DNA of 64,000 nucleotides from contig NZ_CP034346.1 of assembly GCF_003991425.1 (NCBI RefSeq), positions 1,649,501-1,713,500 on the forward strand, read 5' to 3'. A program made the position numbers and the translations under genes. The notes under the pieces are model-generated. The model was given only the letters and a program-made list of their open reading frames with translations. It did no database searches and was not told the origin of the DNA. Below, piece by piece: positions 51,756 through 61,771 of this stretch. This DNA is from Paenibacillus lutimineralis (GTDB lineage: Bacteria > Bacillota > Bacilli > Paenibacillales > Paenibacillaceae). Within the stretch, counting starts at the first letter, position 1, and each line of letters opens with the position of its first letter.

Positions 51756-53853
51756 TTGGCGACGATGTCTAATGCACTTGCTCTGTTCGACTCTACTACG
51801 TCGATTATGCCTCGCATGCCTACTCTGCCATTGCCTGTAACCAATGAACCGGAAATTACAATAATTGATCCGGGTAAGAGCATTGTCTCTAGGTTTGAAG
51901 GACAGCCAACAATCTTTGACGCTGAATACACTGTAGTAGAGGATGATTTCAAGAAGAACATTGAAGCTGCTGCCGTAGCCCAGGAAAACTTAAATGAGAA
52001 AACCAAAAAGAAGGCTATCGATGTAGTCAAGTTGTTCTCAACAGCGAAAGATGCTGCGAAGAAATTGAAATCCGCAATGGATTTTAGTGATGCCTATGTA
52101 AATACATTCGCTCGTCTTGATGCAATTAATGATCATCTTCAGACGACCAAGCAATTGCAGGATAAAGTATTTGCTTCGGCCCAGCGCTCGCGGGGAAATT
52201 ATATGGATACGGCGGCGCAGATCAGTCAGCTCGGTCAAATGGCTCCGGGTGCATTCAAAAGTAATGATGAAACGATAGCTTTTCATGAATTGGCTCAGCA
52301 GTCCATACGTATGGGCGGAGGCGATCCAAAGTCCAGCATGAACAATCTTACCAAAATAATGTCCACTGGAAGTTTCAGCGGTGGTGACTTTAGCTCAATG
52401 ACGGAGTATGCCCCCATGTTAGCACAGGCGATATCCGATTATACCGGAAAGTCGAGAGAGGAACTGGTCAATCTATCATCTAGTGGTGCGCTATCCTCTG
52501 AAGTTATTAAAAATGCTATGTTCGCGGCATCCGATCAAATCAATGCCAAGTTCTCTGAATTTCCGCAGACATTCGGAGACCATTTCAATAGCATTAAAAA
52601 CACGGCAATCCGCGGCCTGGATCCCATTATCCAAAAATTGAGTGAACTGCTGAATAGTCCGGGAGCAAGTTCTTTCTTCAGCGGGTTAGAGACAGGGATA
52701 AGTGTGGCTATGGGGTTGCTCAATATGCTGATTGACGGTGCAATCTGGTTAGCGGAGGTGGCTCAGAACAATTGGCCGGTCATGGAACAAATCTTGACAA
52801 CCTTCGCGGTGGCTATAATTCCTTTGCTCTGGGGAATGGTAACTCCGATCCTGACCGCAGTAGGGGCTTGGATGATGGCGAATTGGCAGATCCTTTTAGT
52901 AGCTGCTATAATCGGTCTCCTTGTCGCTGCTATGATCCATTTTGGAATTTCTGCGGAGGATGTGATCGGGGCAGTCGTAGGTTTTTTTTTTCGCTTTATA
53001 TGCGGTTATTTACAATATCATTGCAGGAATCATCAATGCGATTGTCCAATCTGCTGAATTCATCGTAAATTTATTCTTTGAAGCTGTCTATTTCGTCAAG
53101 AAGCTAATCTATGATTTGGCCATGTTCTTCATTGATCTTTTCTATAATATGTTACTGTCTGTGGAAGAGTTTGCTGGTGGTTTTATGACGACGATTTTAT
53201 CGGCAATCAATGGGGCGTTGAAGGGCTTTAATTGGCTTGTTGATAAAGTAAATGACATATTTGGTACAGACTTTAAACGGGCTGAATTATTTGACGAGAA
53301 TAATATCCACGCCCTAAGCGATAAAGTGAACAGCATAAGGGATTTGATGGAAGAACCTGTAAAAACAGAAGTTGATTTCGGTCATATCGCGTACAAAAAT
53401 GTAGGCGATTCTTTCGATAAGGGTAATAATATTGGGATTAATGGTACAAGAAAAGCGATGGATGGGTTAGGCTCATTTAAAAACTCCCTAACCGACAAGT
53501 TCAAAAATCCGACGGGAGGCTTGGATATCACAGCTAATCCTTACAATGCGGCTGGTATTCAGAACCCAGGTGCTGCTTCTATGAACTCAGGGTCCAACTC
53601 TATCCCTAATGTCGGAAGAGTCGATAAGGTAGGGCAAATCGAGAATTCGGTAGACATTAGCAGTGAGGATCTAAAAATGATGCGGGAGCTGGCTGAGATG
53701 AAATCGATTCAGAATTTTGTCTCTCTCACTCCAACTGTCCAGGTAACGACAGGCCCAGTGAACAACGGTGCGGATATCGATACGATCGTAGCCCGGATAG
53801 AACAAACTCTGGAAGAGGAAATCTCCGCTTCCGCTGCGGGGGTGTATGGATGA
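51756..53853 (+). pseudogene. xkdO: tail tape-measure protein (XkdO-like), frame broken at a T10 tract
   Basis: The first frame runs from TTG 51756 (ribosome site GGAGGT) to a stop at 53057. After the ten-T run at 52982-52991 the protein pattern continues smoothly in the next frame (ALYAVIYNIIAGIINAIVQS, then membrane-like and linker segments) to 53853. With nine T the two parts would join as GFFFALYAV, about 699 residues in all. Hydrophobic helices at about residues 310-430 and low-complexity helices elsewhere are usual for tape measures, which set tail length. Either a real mutation, a slippage-prone tract or a sequence error. Confidence 0.82.
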
Positions 53854-54538
53854 GATGAATAAATATTCTATGACGCTCTCTTACAATAACGAGAAAGAAG
53901 CGATTGAATTTCCGGTGCTGCCGGCCAAGATCGAGGTTTCCGAATCCGGTAATCATAAAACCTATGACATATCGAAGCTCGGCGAGATCAACGTGCTCAG
54001 GAATGTGAAGCTTGCCGAGCTGTCTTTTGAGGGCATATTTCCGGCAACTTGGTTCCCGGGGGCGAGTGTTGCGGAAGAAAGGTTATTCGAGCCGAAGCAT
54101 TATGTTGAGGACATTCAGAAGTGGTCCCGTTCTAAGCAGCCGATGCGTTTGGTCTTTACTGGTGGATCTATAGATATTGCGATGTATGTCAGCGTCGAGA
54201 AGTTTTCTTGGTCCGAAAGCAGCGGGGCGGTTGGCGATATCAAGTATCAAATCTCGTTTAAGGAATACCGTTTCTATGCAGCAACGAAGACGGAGGTCGT
54301 GAAAGAAACCAAAGAGGGAGCCAAGACCGCTAATAAGAGCAGCACCGAATCGAAGCCCCGTCCGGATACGAGAGTTCAGCCCAAGACTTATAAATTGGTG
54401 GCCGGGGACTCATTGTGGAAGGTAGCTAAGAAGTTCCTGGGCGATGGGGCCAAGTATAAGCAGATTCAAAAGCTAAATGGCATTAAGGACAGCGAACTAA
54501 GGAAATTACCGATTGGTAAGATCATTAAGCTGCCGTAA
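53846..54538 (+). CDS. xkdP: LysM-containing baseplate/tail protein (XkdP-like)
   Basis: The N-terminal 150 or so residues match the XkdP/gp53-like domain (IEFPVLPAKIEVSESGNHKTY, WSRSKQPMRLVFTG). A charged linker leads to a C-terminal LysM domain (KTYKLVAGDSLWKVAKKFLG ... LPIGKIIKLP) that can bind peptidoglycan. Such proteins connect the tube to the baseplate hub. The start overlaps the tape-measure stop. Confidence 0.9.
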   Translation: MDEMNKYSMTLSYNNEKEAIEFPVLPAKIEVSESGNHKTYDISKLGEINVLRNVKLAELSFEGIFPATWFPGASVAEERLFEPKHYVEDIQKWSRSKQPMRLVFTGGSIDIAMYVSVEKFSWSESSGAVGDIKYQISFKEYRFYAATKTEVVKETKEGAKTANKSSTESKPRPDTRVQPKTYKLVAGDSLWKVAKKFLGDGAKYKQIQKLNGIKDSELRKLPIGKIIKLP

Positions 54539-54553
54539 AAGGGGGGCATACGG

Positions 54554-55507
54554 ATGCTTGAGCTACTACTGGATAACAAGGAAGGCTCTATATGGGATAT
54601 ATCCGAGCTGGTTACTGATGCAACCTGGAAGACCTCCCGGGTCGGTAAACCTGGCAGCTTTGATTTTTCCTTTATTGCTGCGGATAATATCCAGATTAAC
54701 AATGGCGATATCGTTAGGGCGAAGTGGGATGGTGTGCCGATTTTTTACGGATATGTATTTACGATCGGGAGCGATCAAGAGGAACAGATCAAGGTCAAAT
54801 GCTATGACCAGATCCGCTATTTGTCCACGAATGAAACCTATGTGTTCAAGAATATGACTGCCGCAGCCATCGTTAAGCGCATTGCAGATGATACGGGCCT
54901 AAAATGGGGGCATGTCGTCGATACGAAGTACCGCATCCCCTCGATGGTTGAGGATAATCAGAAGCTGATCGATATTATTTGCAAAGCGTTCGATCATACC
55001 GTTATTAATACGGGGAATATCTATAACTTTTTTGATGAATTCGGGGCATTGGCAGTACGTGATGCTAGGGATATGAGTCTCAATCTGGTGATTGGTGATA
55101 AGGCCTCTATGTACGGTTATTCTTTTGAGAAGAGTATCGATAATGAGACGTATAATCGCTTCAAGCTGGTGCAGGACAATAAACAGACGGGTCATCGCGA
55201 TGTATACGCCGCCGAGGACAGCGCGAATATCGCCAAGTGGGGGCGGCTGCAGTATTTTCAGAAGGTCGATGACAATATGAATGAAGCTCAGATCAATAAG
55301 CTGCTTGATCAGCTGCAGCAGATAAAGAACCGCGAGACGAAAAAGCTCAAACTTGAGGCTCTTGGCAATCCATCCGTCAGGGCCGGCTCCTATATCAACG
55401 TGAGAATTTCCGATTTGGGCATCGATCAATATTATTTGGTCGACGAGTGCTCGCATCGCTTCAGTGGGGAAGATTATACGATTAGCTTGGATTTGAAGGT
55501 GATTTAA
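54554..55507 (+). CDS. xkdQ: baseplate hub protein (XkdQ-like, gp27-type)
   Basis: This 317-residue protein has an N-terminal WDISELVTDATWKTSRVGKPG segment, the hub fold DGVPIFYGYVFTIGSDQEEQIKV, and a C-terminal GSYINVRISDLGIDQYYLVD as in XkdQ/YqbQ. It forms the central hub around the tube end. The stop overlaps the next start by one base, continuing the tightly packed operon. Confidence 0.9.
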   Translation: MLELLLDNKEGSIWDISELVTDATWKTSRVGKPGSFDFSFIAADNIQINNGDIVRAKWDGVPIFYGYVFTIGSDQEEQIKVKCYDQIRYLSTNETYVFKNMTAAAIVKRIADDTGLKWGHVVDTKYRIPSMVEDNQKLIDIICKAFDHTVINTGNIYNFFDEFGALAVRDARDMSLNLVIGDKASMYGYSFEKSIDNETYNRFKLVQDNKQTGHRDVYAAEDSANIAKWGRLQYFQKVDDNMNEAQINKLLDQLQQIKNRETKKLKLEALGNPSVRAGSYINVRISDLGIDQYYLVDECSHRFSGEDYTISLDLKVI

Positions 55508-55848
55508 TGGCACTTGGAGATAAAATAAGAAGGCTCGGCAGTGAAGCCGTGGGCGCCGGAAATCCGGTGGCGGTCATGTTCGGGACTGTGGTAAAAGTTA
55601 ATCCTCTTGAGGTGAATGTCGATCAACGATTCACGCTCGAAGAGGATTTTTTGGTTGTGACAGAAAGGCTGCAAAGATATGAAATTGACCTGAAGCATAA
55701 ACACGACACAAGTGAGGCCCCTACGAAGGAGGCGTTACTAGAGAAAGTGGTTATCCGAAAAGGTCTGCAAGTGGGAGATTCAGTTCTCCTGTTGCGTGTT
55801 CAAGGCGGGCAGAAATATGTCGTATGGGATCGGGTGGTGAAGTCATGA
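55507..55848 (+). CDS. xkdR: baseplate protein (XkdR-like, DUF2577)
   Basis: This 113-residue protein with PVAVMFGTVVKVNPLEVNVDQR and a C-terminal GDSVLLLRVQGGQKYVVWDRV matches DUF2577/XkdR, a small OB-fold-like part of the puncturing device or hub. Start overlaps the hub gene and end overlaps the next gene (ATGA). Confidence 0.87.
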   Translation: MALGDKIRRLGSEAVGAGNPVAVMFGTVVKVNPLEVNVDQRFTLEEDFLVVTERLQRYEIDLKHKHDTSEAPTKEALLEKVVIRKGLQVGDSVLLLRVQGGQKYVVWDRVVKS

Positions 55849-56243
55849 TACCGATTGGAGGCAGCTTGACCCCTGAGCTGGAGGAGACTCAGGAGACGAG
55901 TCGAACCTATAGGCTGGATTTCCAGAATAACCGTATGGCCGGAATGACAGATGGGCTGGATGCAGTAAAGCAAGCCGCCTATAAGATTCTGCAGACGGAG
56001 AGATTTGCTCATTTGATCTATGGAAATGATTATGGCTTTGAGGGACATAACTTGATTGGTAGGAGTAGTGGTTATGTCAGATCCGAACTGAACAGACGTG
56101 TAACCGAAGCTCTTCTGCAGGATGACCGGATATCCGGGATTACGGATTTTCAGGTAGATATTACGGACGATCAAGCGGTGGCATCCTTTTTGCTCCACTC
56201 GATTTACGGTGATTTTCGGATGGAGGTGAATGCGAATGTATGA
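55845..56243 (+). CDS. xkdS: baseplate wedge protein (XkdS-like, gp25/DUF2634)
   Basis: This protein of about 132 residues contains AAYKILQTERFAHLIYGNDYG and a C-terminal YGDFRMEVNANV, typical of gp25-like wedge components. ATG 55845 is preferred (GGTGGTGA upstream, ATGA overlap with the previous stop) over the frame opening at 55824. Confidence 0.87.
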   Translation: MIPIGGSLTPELEETQETSRTYRLDFQNNRMAGMTDGLDAVKQAAYKILQTERFAHLIYGNDYGFEGHNLIGRSSGYVRSELNRRVTEALLQDDRISGITDFQVDITDDQAVASFLLHSIYGDFRMEVNANV

Positions 56244-57315
56244 GAATCAGACGTATGAAGCGATTTTGCGGCGGATGCTGGGACGGGTGCCGGAGCAGAT
56301 CGATAAGCGGGAGGGAAGCATCATTTATGATGCGCTAGCTCCTGCAGCGGCTGAGCTGGCCCAAATGTATATGGAGCTGGATGTGAACCATGATTTGTCT
56401 TTTGCGGATACAGCTACGGGAGAGTATCTGGAGAGGCGCACGCTGGAGTTCGGGATCGAACGTGAACCAGCGACCAAAGCAAGACGGAAGGGGTTATTCT
56501 TCGCATCCGGGCAAGTACCGATGGATGTTCCGGCCGGAAGCCGTTTCTCGATTCGTAACCTTGATTATACAGCGATCAGCAAAATTAAGACCGGGGAATG
56601 GATACTCGAGTGCGAGACGGCGGGAACCGCTGGGAATCAGGAATTCGGAACGCTGCTGCCGATCGAGTACGTCGACGGTCTTGCCCGGGCTGAGCTAGGA
56701 GAGGTACTCGTTCCTGGGGAAGATGCAGAGAATGATGAGGCATTGCGCCAGAGGTATCTTGAGGTAGTTAATGAGCAGCCTTTTGGAGGAAATGTTGCTG
56801 ATTACAAGCAGAAGATTAGTTCGATGGACGGAGTTGGCGGGGTGAAAATATTCCCTGTCTGGAATGGCGGAGGAACGGTGAAGGCGACGATGATCTCGTC
56901 GCAGTATACTTCCCCATCTCAGGAACTGATTGAGGAAGTGCAGACCATCCTTGACCCGGAGAAGAATCATGGAGAGGGGATCGGTCTTGCTCCCATCGGG
57001 CATACGGTGACGGTTGCGGGGGCGGAGGGCGTCGTAATTGATGTAACAGCCACGCTTACGCTGGCGAACGATACGACGATTGGACAGGTCCAGAGTGATG
57101 TGGAAGATGCTCTGCAGTCTTATTTTGGACAACTCAGGCAAAATTGGGCCCATGAATCAGCCCTCGCCGTGCGTGTCGCGCAAATCGATGCCCGCATTTT
57201 AACAGTGACCGGAGTCGTTGATGTCAGCCATACGCTGCTTAATGGCCAGGCTGGGAATATTCAGCTCACAGAGGAGCAGATTCCTCTACTGGGGAAGGTG
57301 ACTCTGGATGAATAG
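56236..57315 (+). CDS. xkdT: baseplate J-like protein (XkdT-like)
   Basis: This protein of about 359 residues begins with YEAILRRMLGRVPEQIDKREGSIIYDALAP and has the central baseplate J motif PVPAGS-like VPMDVPAGSRFSI and a DPEKNHGEGIGLAPIGHTVT segment. It is the main wedge component (gp47/BppJ family). ATG 56236 is chosen because GGAGGTGA lies seven bases upstream; ATG 56230 would be one base away. Confidence 0.92.
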   Translation: MYENQTYEAILRRMLGRVPEQIDKREGSIIYDALAPAAAELAQMYMELDVNHDLSFADTATGEYLERRTLEFGIEREPATKARRKGLFFASGQVPMDVPAGSRFSIRNLDYTAISKIKTGEWILECETAGTAGNQEFGTLLPIEYVDGLARAELGEVLVPGEDAENDEALRQRYLEVVNEQPFGGNVADYKQKISSMDGVGGVKIFPVWNGGGTVKATMISSQYTSPSQELIEEVQTILDPEKNHGEGIGLAPIGHTVTVAGAEGVVIDVTATLTLANDTTIGQVQSDVEDALQSYFGQLRQNWAHESALAVRVAQIDARILTVTGVVDVSHTLLNGQAGNIQLTEEQIPLLGKVTLDE

Positions 57316-57892
57316 ACTGCTTGAATATTTACCGGAATATTACCATGATATTCTCGATTTTCGTGAGCTTACGGAGACCGAGACCCAGGAACTGCTGAGC
57401 GTTGAGCAGGCAATGGAGCGGCTGCTGCAGGATCAGTTTGTACTGACTGCCTCGGAGCAGGCGATCAAGCGGCGCGAGAAAATGCTCGGCATCCAGGCCG
57501 ATCCCAAAGCCGAGACCTTGGACTTCCGCCGCAAGCGGCTGATCAATCGCTACTCGACCAAACCACCGTTTACGGTGCGGTATTTGCAGCAACGGTTGGA
57601 TTTTTTGGTGGGGGCGGGGCTTTCTATCGTCAGCATCGATCCGCAGAACTATCTGCTTAGGGTAACGGCGAGCATTGATAATGCAAATATTTTCAAAGAA
57701 GTAGAGCGCACTGTAAGAGTCATTAAGCCAGTAAATTTGATCTACCAGCAGAAAACTTCATTAGGGGATGACATTCTTCTGGAAGAGCATATTTCTACAC
57801 AGAAGATTACATGGAATTATAAATTGGATGGAACATGGACACTCGGCGAGATGCCGTTTGCTAGTTTTGATCCAGAGGTGGTGGTGAAATGA
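57308..57892 (+). CDS. xkdU: tail protein (XkdU-like, DUF2313)
   Basis: This 194-residue protein starts RLLEYLPEYYHDILDFRELTET and has LGIQADPKAETLDFRRKRLINRY, the hallmark of DUF2313/YmfQ-like proteins linking the baseplate to the fibres. Overlaps both neighbouring genes. Confidence 0.9.
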   Translation: MNRLLEYLPEYYHDILDFRELTETETQELLSVEQAMERLLQDQFVLTASEQAIKRREKMLGIQADPKAETLDFRRKRLINRYSTKPPFTVRYLQQRLDFLVGAGLSIVSIDPQNYLLRVTASIDNANIFKEVERTVRVIKPVNLIYQQKTSLGDDILLEEHISTQKITWNYKLDGTWTLGEMPFASFDPEVVVK

Positions 57893-58176
57893 TAGAGCGA
57901 GCTTTTTTAACGGAGATTGCCGAATATACCGAGAACAAAATTGCCAAGGTCGTATTGAACGACTCATTGGAGATAACGGATTTTCTCGTGAAGGAAATGA
58001 CCGATACGAAGGTTGGAATGCAGTATCTCATTCCGGCGTCGCAGATCTCATTAGTCACGAAAATCGCTCTTGTTGATCAAAGCGGTACGGCGATCAGCAC
58101 CAATGAGGTGTATATTCCCATCGCATCAGACACGCTGCTCTTACAGACCATCCAAGTGAAGGAGGCGAGCGCCTAA
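57889..58176 (+). CDS. small tail protein between XkdU-like and fibre
   Basis: This 95-residue, mostly beta-strand protein starts MIERAFLTEIAEYTENKIAK. Stops overlap on both sides (ATGA at 57889; next start at 58176). Comparable small proteins precede the fibre gene in many Paenibacillus and Bacillus tail clusters, probably as a fibre attachment or assembly factor. No precise family named. Confidence 0.72.
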   Translation: MIERAFLTEIAEYTENKIAKVVLNDSLEITDFLVKEMTDTKVGMQYLIPASQISLVTKIALVDQSGTAISTNEVYIPIASDTLLLQTIQVKEASA

Positions 58177-61094
58177 TGGCAAAGACAGATTGGAACCTGC
58201 GAGATACCATACGCCCCGAGGATATGAATGAATTGGGGCAGGAGATCAATGAGCATGGCGGGAAGATCGCGGAGCAGGGATTGGAAATCGAAGAGCATGA
58301 TAAGACAATCTTGGAGCAAGGAACGAAAATCACTGAGCAGGGTAAGTCGATCTCCGCATTGGAGAATCGCCTTGATACTGAAGAATACGCCGAGATCACC
58401 CTACAGCAGGGGCTTCAGGTGGTTAAGGCCGAGCGGGATTCAAGGTTTAGGCTGGGGAGTATTAAGGGGCGGACTTTGATTAATTTGTTGGGGAGTGCTG
58501 GGGGATGCGAGGATGCAAGTATATTTTCCATCAGTTCAGGGTCTGCTACTCCTTCATACTTTGTTTCCACTCCTTTAGAAGCTGATTCCGGAAGTAGTGG
58601 TATAAGAGCAACTTGGAATGATATAAATATGGGGTCTTCTTATGCAAAATATGTGCCTATCCCAAATTCATTAGTCCCGGGTAAAACATATTTAGCTGCT
58701 CTTGTAGTGAAAACGAATAACCCTAGTATAGGCGGAAGAATAGCTATTAGGAAAACAGATACAGCGATATCTGGAGAAACAACTATACAGAGCTCTAACT
58801 ATTCGTTAAGTTATCTTAAATTTATGGCAGATGGTAAGGAGACTGCAGTTGGATGTTTTTTTGCAGTTAATAACCAATCAGGCTTTGTTTCTTTCGATTC
58901 CATAAGACTCTATGAGCTTTCACAGGCTGAGTCTGTTGCTTTTGATGGCTTGGCACCGGAGCAAATTGCTGAAAAATATTCTTATGTGTCGAGTGGAATC
59001 ATTGGTGTAGAAAATCCTTATGTAATACGGTATGGAGAGAATCTACTTCCGCCGTTTTATGAGTGGACAACGTACACACAGGACGGAGTGAACACCTACA
59101 AGTCATCAGGAGTATACGAAGTTTCTTTTATTGCTGAGCAAGGTAAACAAGGCTTTGTATATTATGACTTACCGCTAGTCCCAAACAGATATTATACTCT
59201 AAGCTCCCAACATACTGGCTATATTTCTGTAACTAGCCTAGATTTAAACTCTGTGCTGTTGCCTAACACAGTGGAACAATCAGGCACATTTTTTAGCGGA
59301 AAGGCCACTTTAGGACGCGTATACTTATCTAATATAGGAGACGGGTCATTAACTGGTAAAGGCGGCTTATTCACTTTCAAGAGTCCGATGCTTTCACTAG
59401 GCACAGAAGCAAAGCCGTTCAAGCCGCGTGAGGACGCTATGCTTGCATTCCAGACAGAGTTACACGCGAATCCGGATACGGGCGCTGAACCTGACGAACT
59501 ATTTGAACAGAACGGGCAATATTTTAAGCTGGCGAAGTGGAAGAAGGTTGTGCTAGACGAATCGCGTTTTTGGGGAATTGACGCGGGTAATGTTACCCCT
59601 GAATATAAACCATTATATTTTCGGGATGGAACAATACAAGCTAAAGATTACATTACTTATGCGACGAAGTACGACGGGACACGTCTTTTTAACAGGGAGA
59701 CTGCATCTTACACCGGAGCAGATCAGACCTTAATGTACAGAAATGGTATTCATTTGACTGTAGCTAATTCAGACAGCGGATGGGGGCCGAACTACTCACC
59801 GACTCAGGACGAGATTAAGGCGTATCTTATGGGCTGGAAAATGTACTTATATGGCAACGTAACACAACCGTATAACGGTACTGGAACCAGAGCATGGGGC
59901 AAGTTAGGCCTACCTCTTAATCCAGATGGCGGGTTAAAGGACGGAACAACAACTCTTCCGACGCAATCATACCCTGAATGGAATTATTATCAACTCTTAT
60001 ACCGTTTTGCCGAAGAAACCGTTGAACCAGTCGTGTCCGAAGACTGCCTGACGCTTTCCGAAGGGGATAACGTGGTTGAAGTTGGTACGGGGATTGTGCT
60101 GCGGGAGAAAACTAATCCGAAGCAGGTCGGTGGGATTGCGTATCGCATCAATTCTATTAGTATGTCCAATCAGTTTAAATATCGACTCGGCACACCTATA
60201 GAAGTATCTCGTAACAACAACATAGATTATCATTGGGTATATGTTGATAACTCTGTTGTTTCTAATGATGGGTACGGCAAAGGGGTTTTGCAGATTAACA
60301 GCCCAGCGGATTACGACCCATCCGCAGCTTACAACGTTACCTATATCAAACTCGACAAATCACCCGTCGCCCCGATTACCGGCAGCCTGGCCGCGAACGA
60401 AAAGGCACAGATCAGCGACCTGACCGCAGGTGTAGCCGAAGCGTTACACGGTGTATCGGTAAATGGAGCGCAATTGCCAGCACACGTTGATGCTAAGGTA
60501 CACAGTACAGAGGTACATGGATTACGGATACAAGCGGATAAGTTGCAATATCAAAAGGCGAACGGGGACTGGGATAAGGTAGGGGGGGAAGAAGTTTTAT
60601 TATCGAACTCCATAACCGGAATTCGGACAGATGTGGCAGCGACAGAATTGGCAGTAAATAGGGCAGCAAATGTACCGTATACGGATAAAACGCTGATAAT
60701 TGCTAGCCTCAAGAATTCTCCAACACTAACACAACAAGCGAGTACAGTAATTCCATTTGATAATGTACTTACTGATACCTTAGGGGAGCTAAATGGTGAT
60801 GGTTCATTCACCTTAAGAGATAGCGGAACTTATTATGTCAGCATAGACATAGGAGCTTTTAATACTTCGGATATACCTCAATATACTGATTTTTTTATTT
60901 CGATTAGCTATCCTTCAGATCAATATTTAGCGAATTATAGAGTCCCTAAATCAACGAGTATTGTCCGCCTTATTGGGGGGGGGTTACTTGTGGTTAAAAA
61001 TAATTATGAAAGCTATAAAATCAGTATATGGACTGACGCAGCGAATGTACGTTTAGGCTTAAATTCTTATTTAAATGTAGCACGCTTGAGATAG
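58176..61094 (+). CDS. tail fibre / receptor-binding protein (XkdV-like position)
   Basis: This 972-residue protein has a short N-terminal attachment region and a coiled coil with a repeated E-H/Q-G-x-K-I pattern (residues 20-70), followed by several beta-rich modules. One at about 85-255 resembles a carbohydrate-binding fold (PNSLVPGKTYLAALVV ... FDSIRLYELS). The C-terminal 130 residues have a C1q/TNF-like pattern (DGSFTLRDSGTYYVSIDIGA). The middle, about 58500-59450, is visibly more AT-rich, a sign of module exchange. Poly-G runs of 7 (60583) and 9 (60975) lie in the 3' part. It should define the target range of the particle. Confidence 0.85.
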   Translation: MAKTDWNLRDTIRPEDMNELGQEINEHGGKIAEQGLEIEEHDKTILEQGTKITEQGKSISALENRLDTEEYAEITLQQGLQVVKAERDSRFRLGSIKGRTLINLLGSAGGCEDASIFSISSGSATPSYFVSTPLEADSGSSGIRATWNDINMGSSYAKYVPIPNSLVPGKTYLAALVVKTNNPSIGGRIAIRKTDTAISGETTIQSSNYSLSYLKFMADGKETAVGCFFAVNNQSGFVSFDSIRLYELSQAESVAFDGLAPEQIAEKYSYVSSGIIGVENPYVIRYGENLLPPFYEWTTYTQDGVNTYKSSGVYEVSFIAEQGKQGFVYYDLPLVPNRYYTLSSQHTGYISVTSLDLNSVLLPNTVEQSGTFFSGKATLGRVYLSNIGDGSLTGKGGLFTFKSPMLSLGTEAKPFKPREDAMLAFQTELHANPDTGAEPDELFEQNGQYFKLAKWKKVVLDESRFWGIDAGNVTPEYKPLYFRDGTIQAKDYITYATKYDGTRLFNRETASYTGADQTLMYRNGIHLTVANSDSGWGPNYSPTQDEIKAYLMGWKMYLYGNVTQPYNGTGTRAWGKLGLPLNPDGGLKDGTTTLPTQSYPEWNYYQLLYRFAEETVEPVVSEDCLTLSEGDNVVEVGTGIVLREKTNPKQVGGIAYRINSISMSNQFKYRLGTPIEVSRNNNIDYHWVYVDNSVVSNDGYGKGVLQINSPADYDPSAAYNVTYIKLDKSPVAPITGSLAANEKAQISDLTAGVAEALHGVSVNGAQLPAHVDAKVHSTEVHGLRIQADKLQYQKANGDWDKVGGEEVLLSNSITGIRTDVAATELAVNRAANVPYTDKTLIIASLKNSPTLTQQASTVIPFDNVLTDTLGELNGDGSFTLRDSGTYYVSIDIGAFNTSDIPQYTDFFISISYPSDQYLANYRVPKSTSIVRLIGGGLLVVKNNYESYKISIWTDAANVRLGLNSYLNVARLR

Positions 61095-61103
61095 GAGGAA
61101 AAA

Positions 61104-61421
61104 ATGAACAAAGCATTAGCGATTATGCATTTATACCCAAAGGCGAAACCGCTTATTGATTTTGAAGTGGTTGATGATCGCGGGTTACAGACTATTACCA
61201 AATGGAATATTGATGCCCCTAAGCCTACTGAAGATGAACTTGTGGTAGCATGGGAAGAGTATTCGAAGTTGCCGCCACCAGAACCCGAGCCGACAGCAGA
61301 GGATACACTTGGTATGCTGCTGATCGAGAGCGCAGCGGACAAGGCTACGATTGCAGTACTGGAGGATACGGTTGGATCGTTGTTGCTAGAGGTAGCAGCA
61401 CTTAAAGGAGGCGAGGCTTAA
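61104..61421 (+). CDS. xkdW: small tail protein (XkdW-like)
   Basis: This 105-residue protein has an N-terminal strand region (LIDFEVVDDRGLQTITKWNID), a Pro-rich segment PPPEPEPTAED and a C-terminal helix. Position between the fibre and the XkdX-like gene matches XkdW of PBSX; the stop overlaps the next start. Possibly a fibre chaperone. Confidence 0.75.
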   Translation: MNKALAIMHLYPKAKPLIDFEVVDDRGLQTITKWNIDAPKPTEDELVVAWEEYSKLPPPEPEPTAEDTLGMLLIESAADKATIAVLEDTVGSLLLEVAALKGGEA

Positions 61422-61564
61422 TGTGGTATAACATTATAAAACAGTATTACGATAATGGGCATCCTACGTACAATACGGAGAGTGTCAAGGTGTTTGTAGT
61501 AGCCCGGTATATAACGGTAGATGAGTATAAGCAAATTACTGGTGTAACGTATAAAGCTGATTAA
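61421..61564 (+). CDS. xkdX: XkdX family protein
   Basis: This 47-residue protein MWYNIIKQYYDNGHPTYNTE ... VFVVARYITVDEYKQITGVTY matches the short XkdX family that ends many Gram-positive tail operons. AAAGGAGG lies upstream. No lysis genes follow, so they may sit beyond module 2. Confidence 0.88.
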   Translation: MWYNIIKQYYDNGHPTYNTESVKVFVVARYITVDEYKQITGVTYKAD

Positions 61565-61650
61565 TGCTGTCGGAGGTTATTGTACAGTAAAATATATAGA
61601 GTAGAAAAACTAACCGAATTGGTATAGTTCAATTCTCAAAAAATATATGT

Positions 61651-61678
61651 TTTTACAGTTAGTTCTTTACAGTTAGTT
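61651..61678. repeat. tandem 14-base duplication
   Basis: TTTTACAGTTAGTT is followed directly by CTTTACAGTTAGTT in the gap between the two tail modules. No function evident. Confidence 0.6.
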
Positions 61679-61771
61679 AGATGATGAATTTAAAGTATTT
61701 AAAGTAAAGACTGATAAGGAACATTTTGCGGGTCATTTTACTTATTAATATAACAAACTTGGCCGCTAAGC

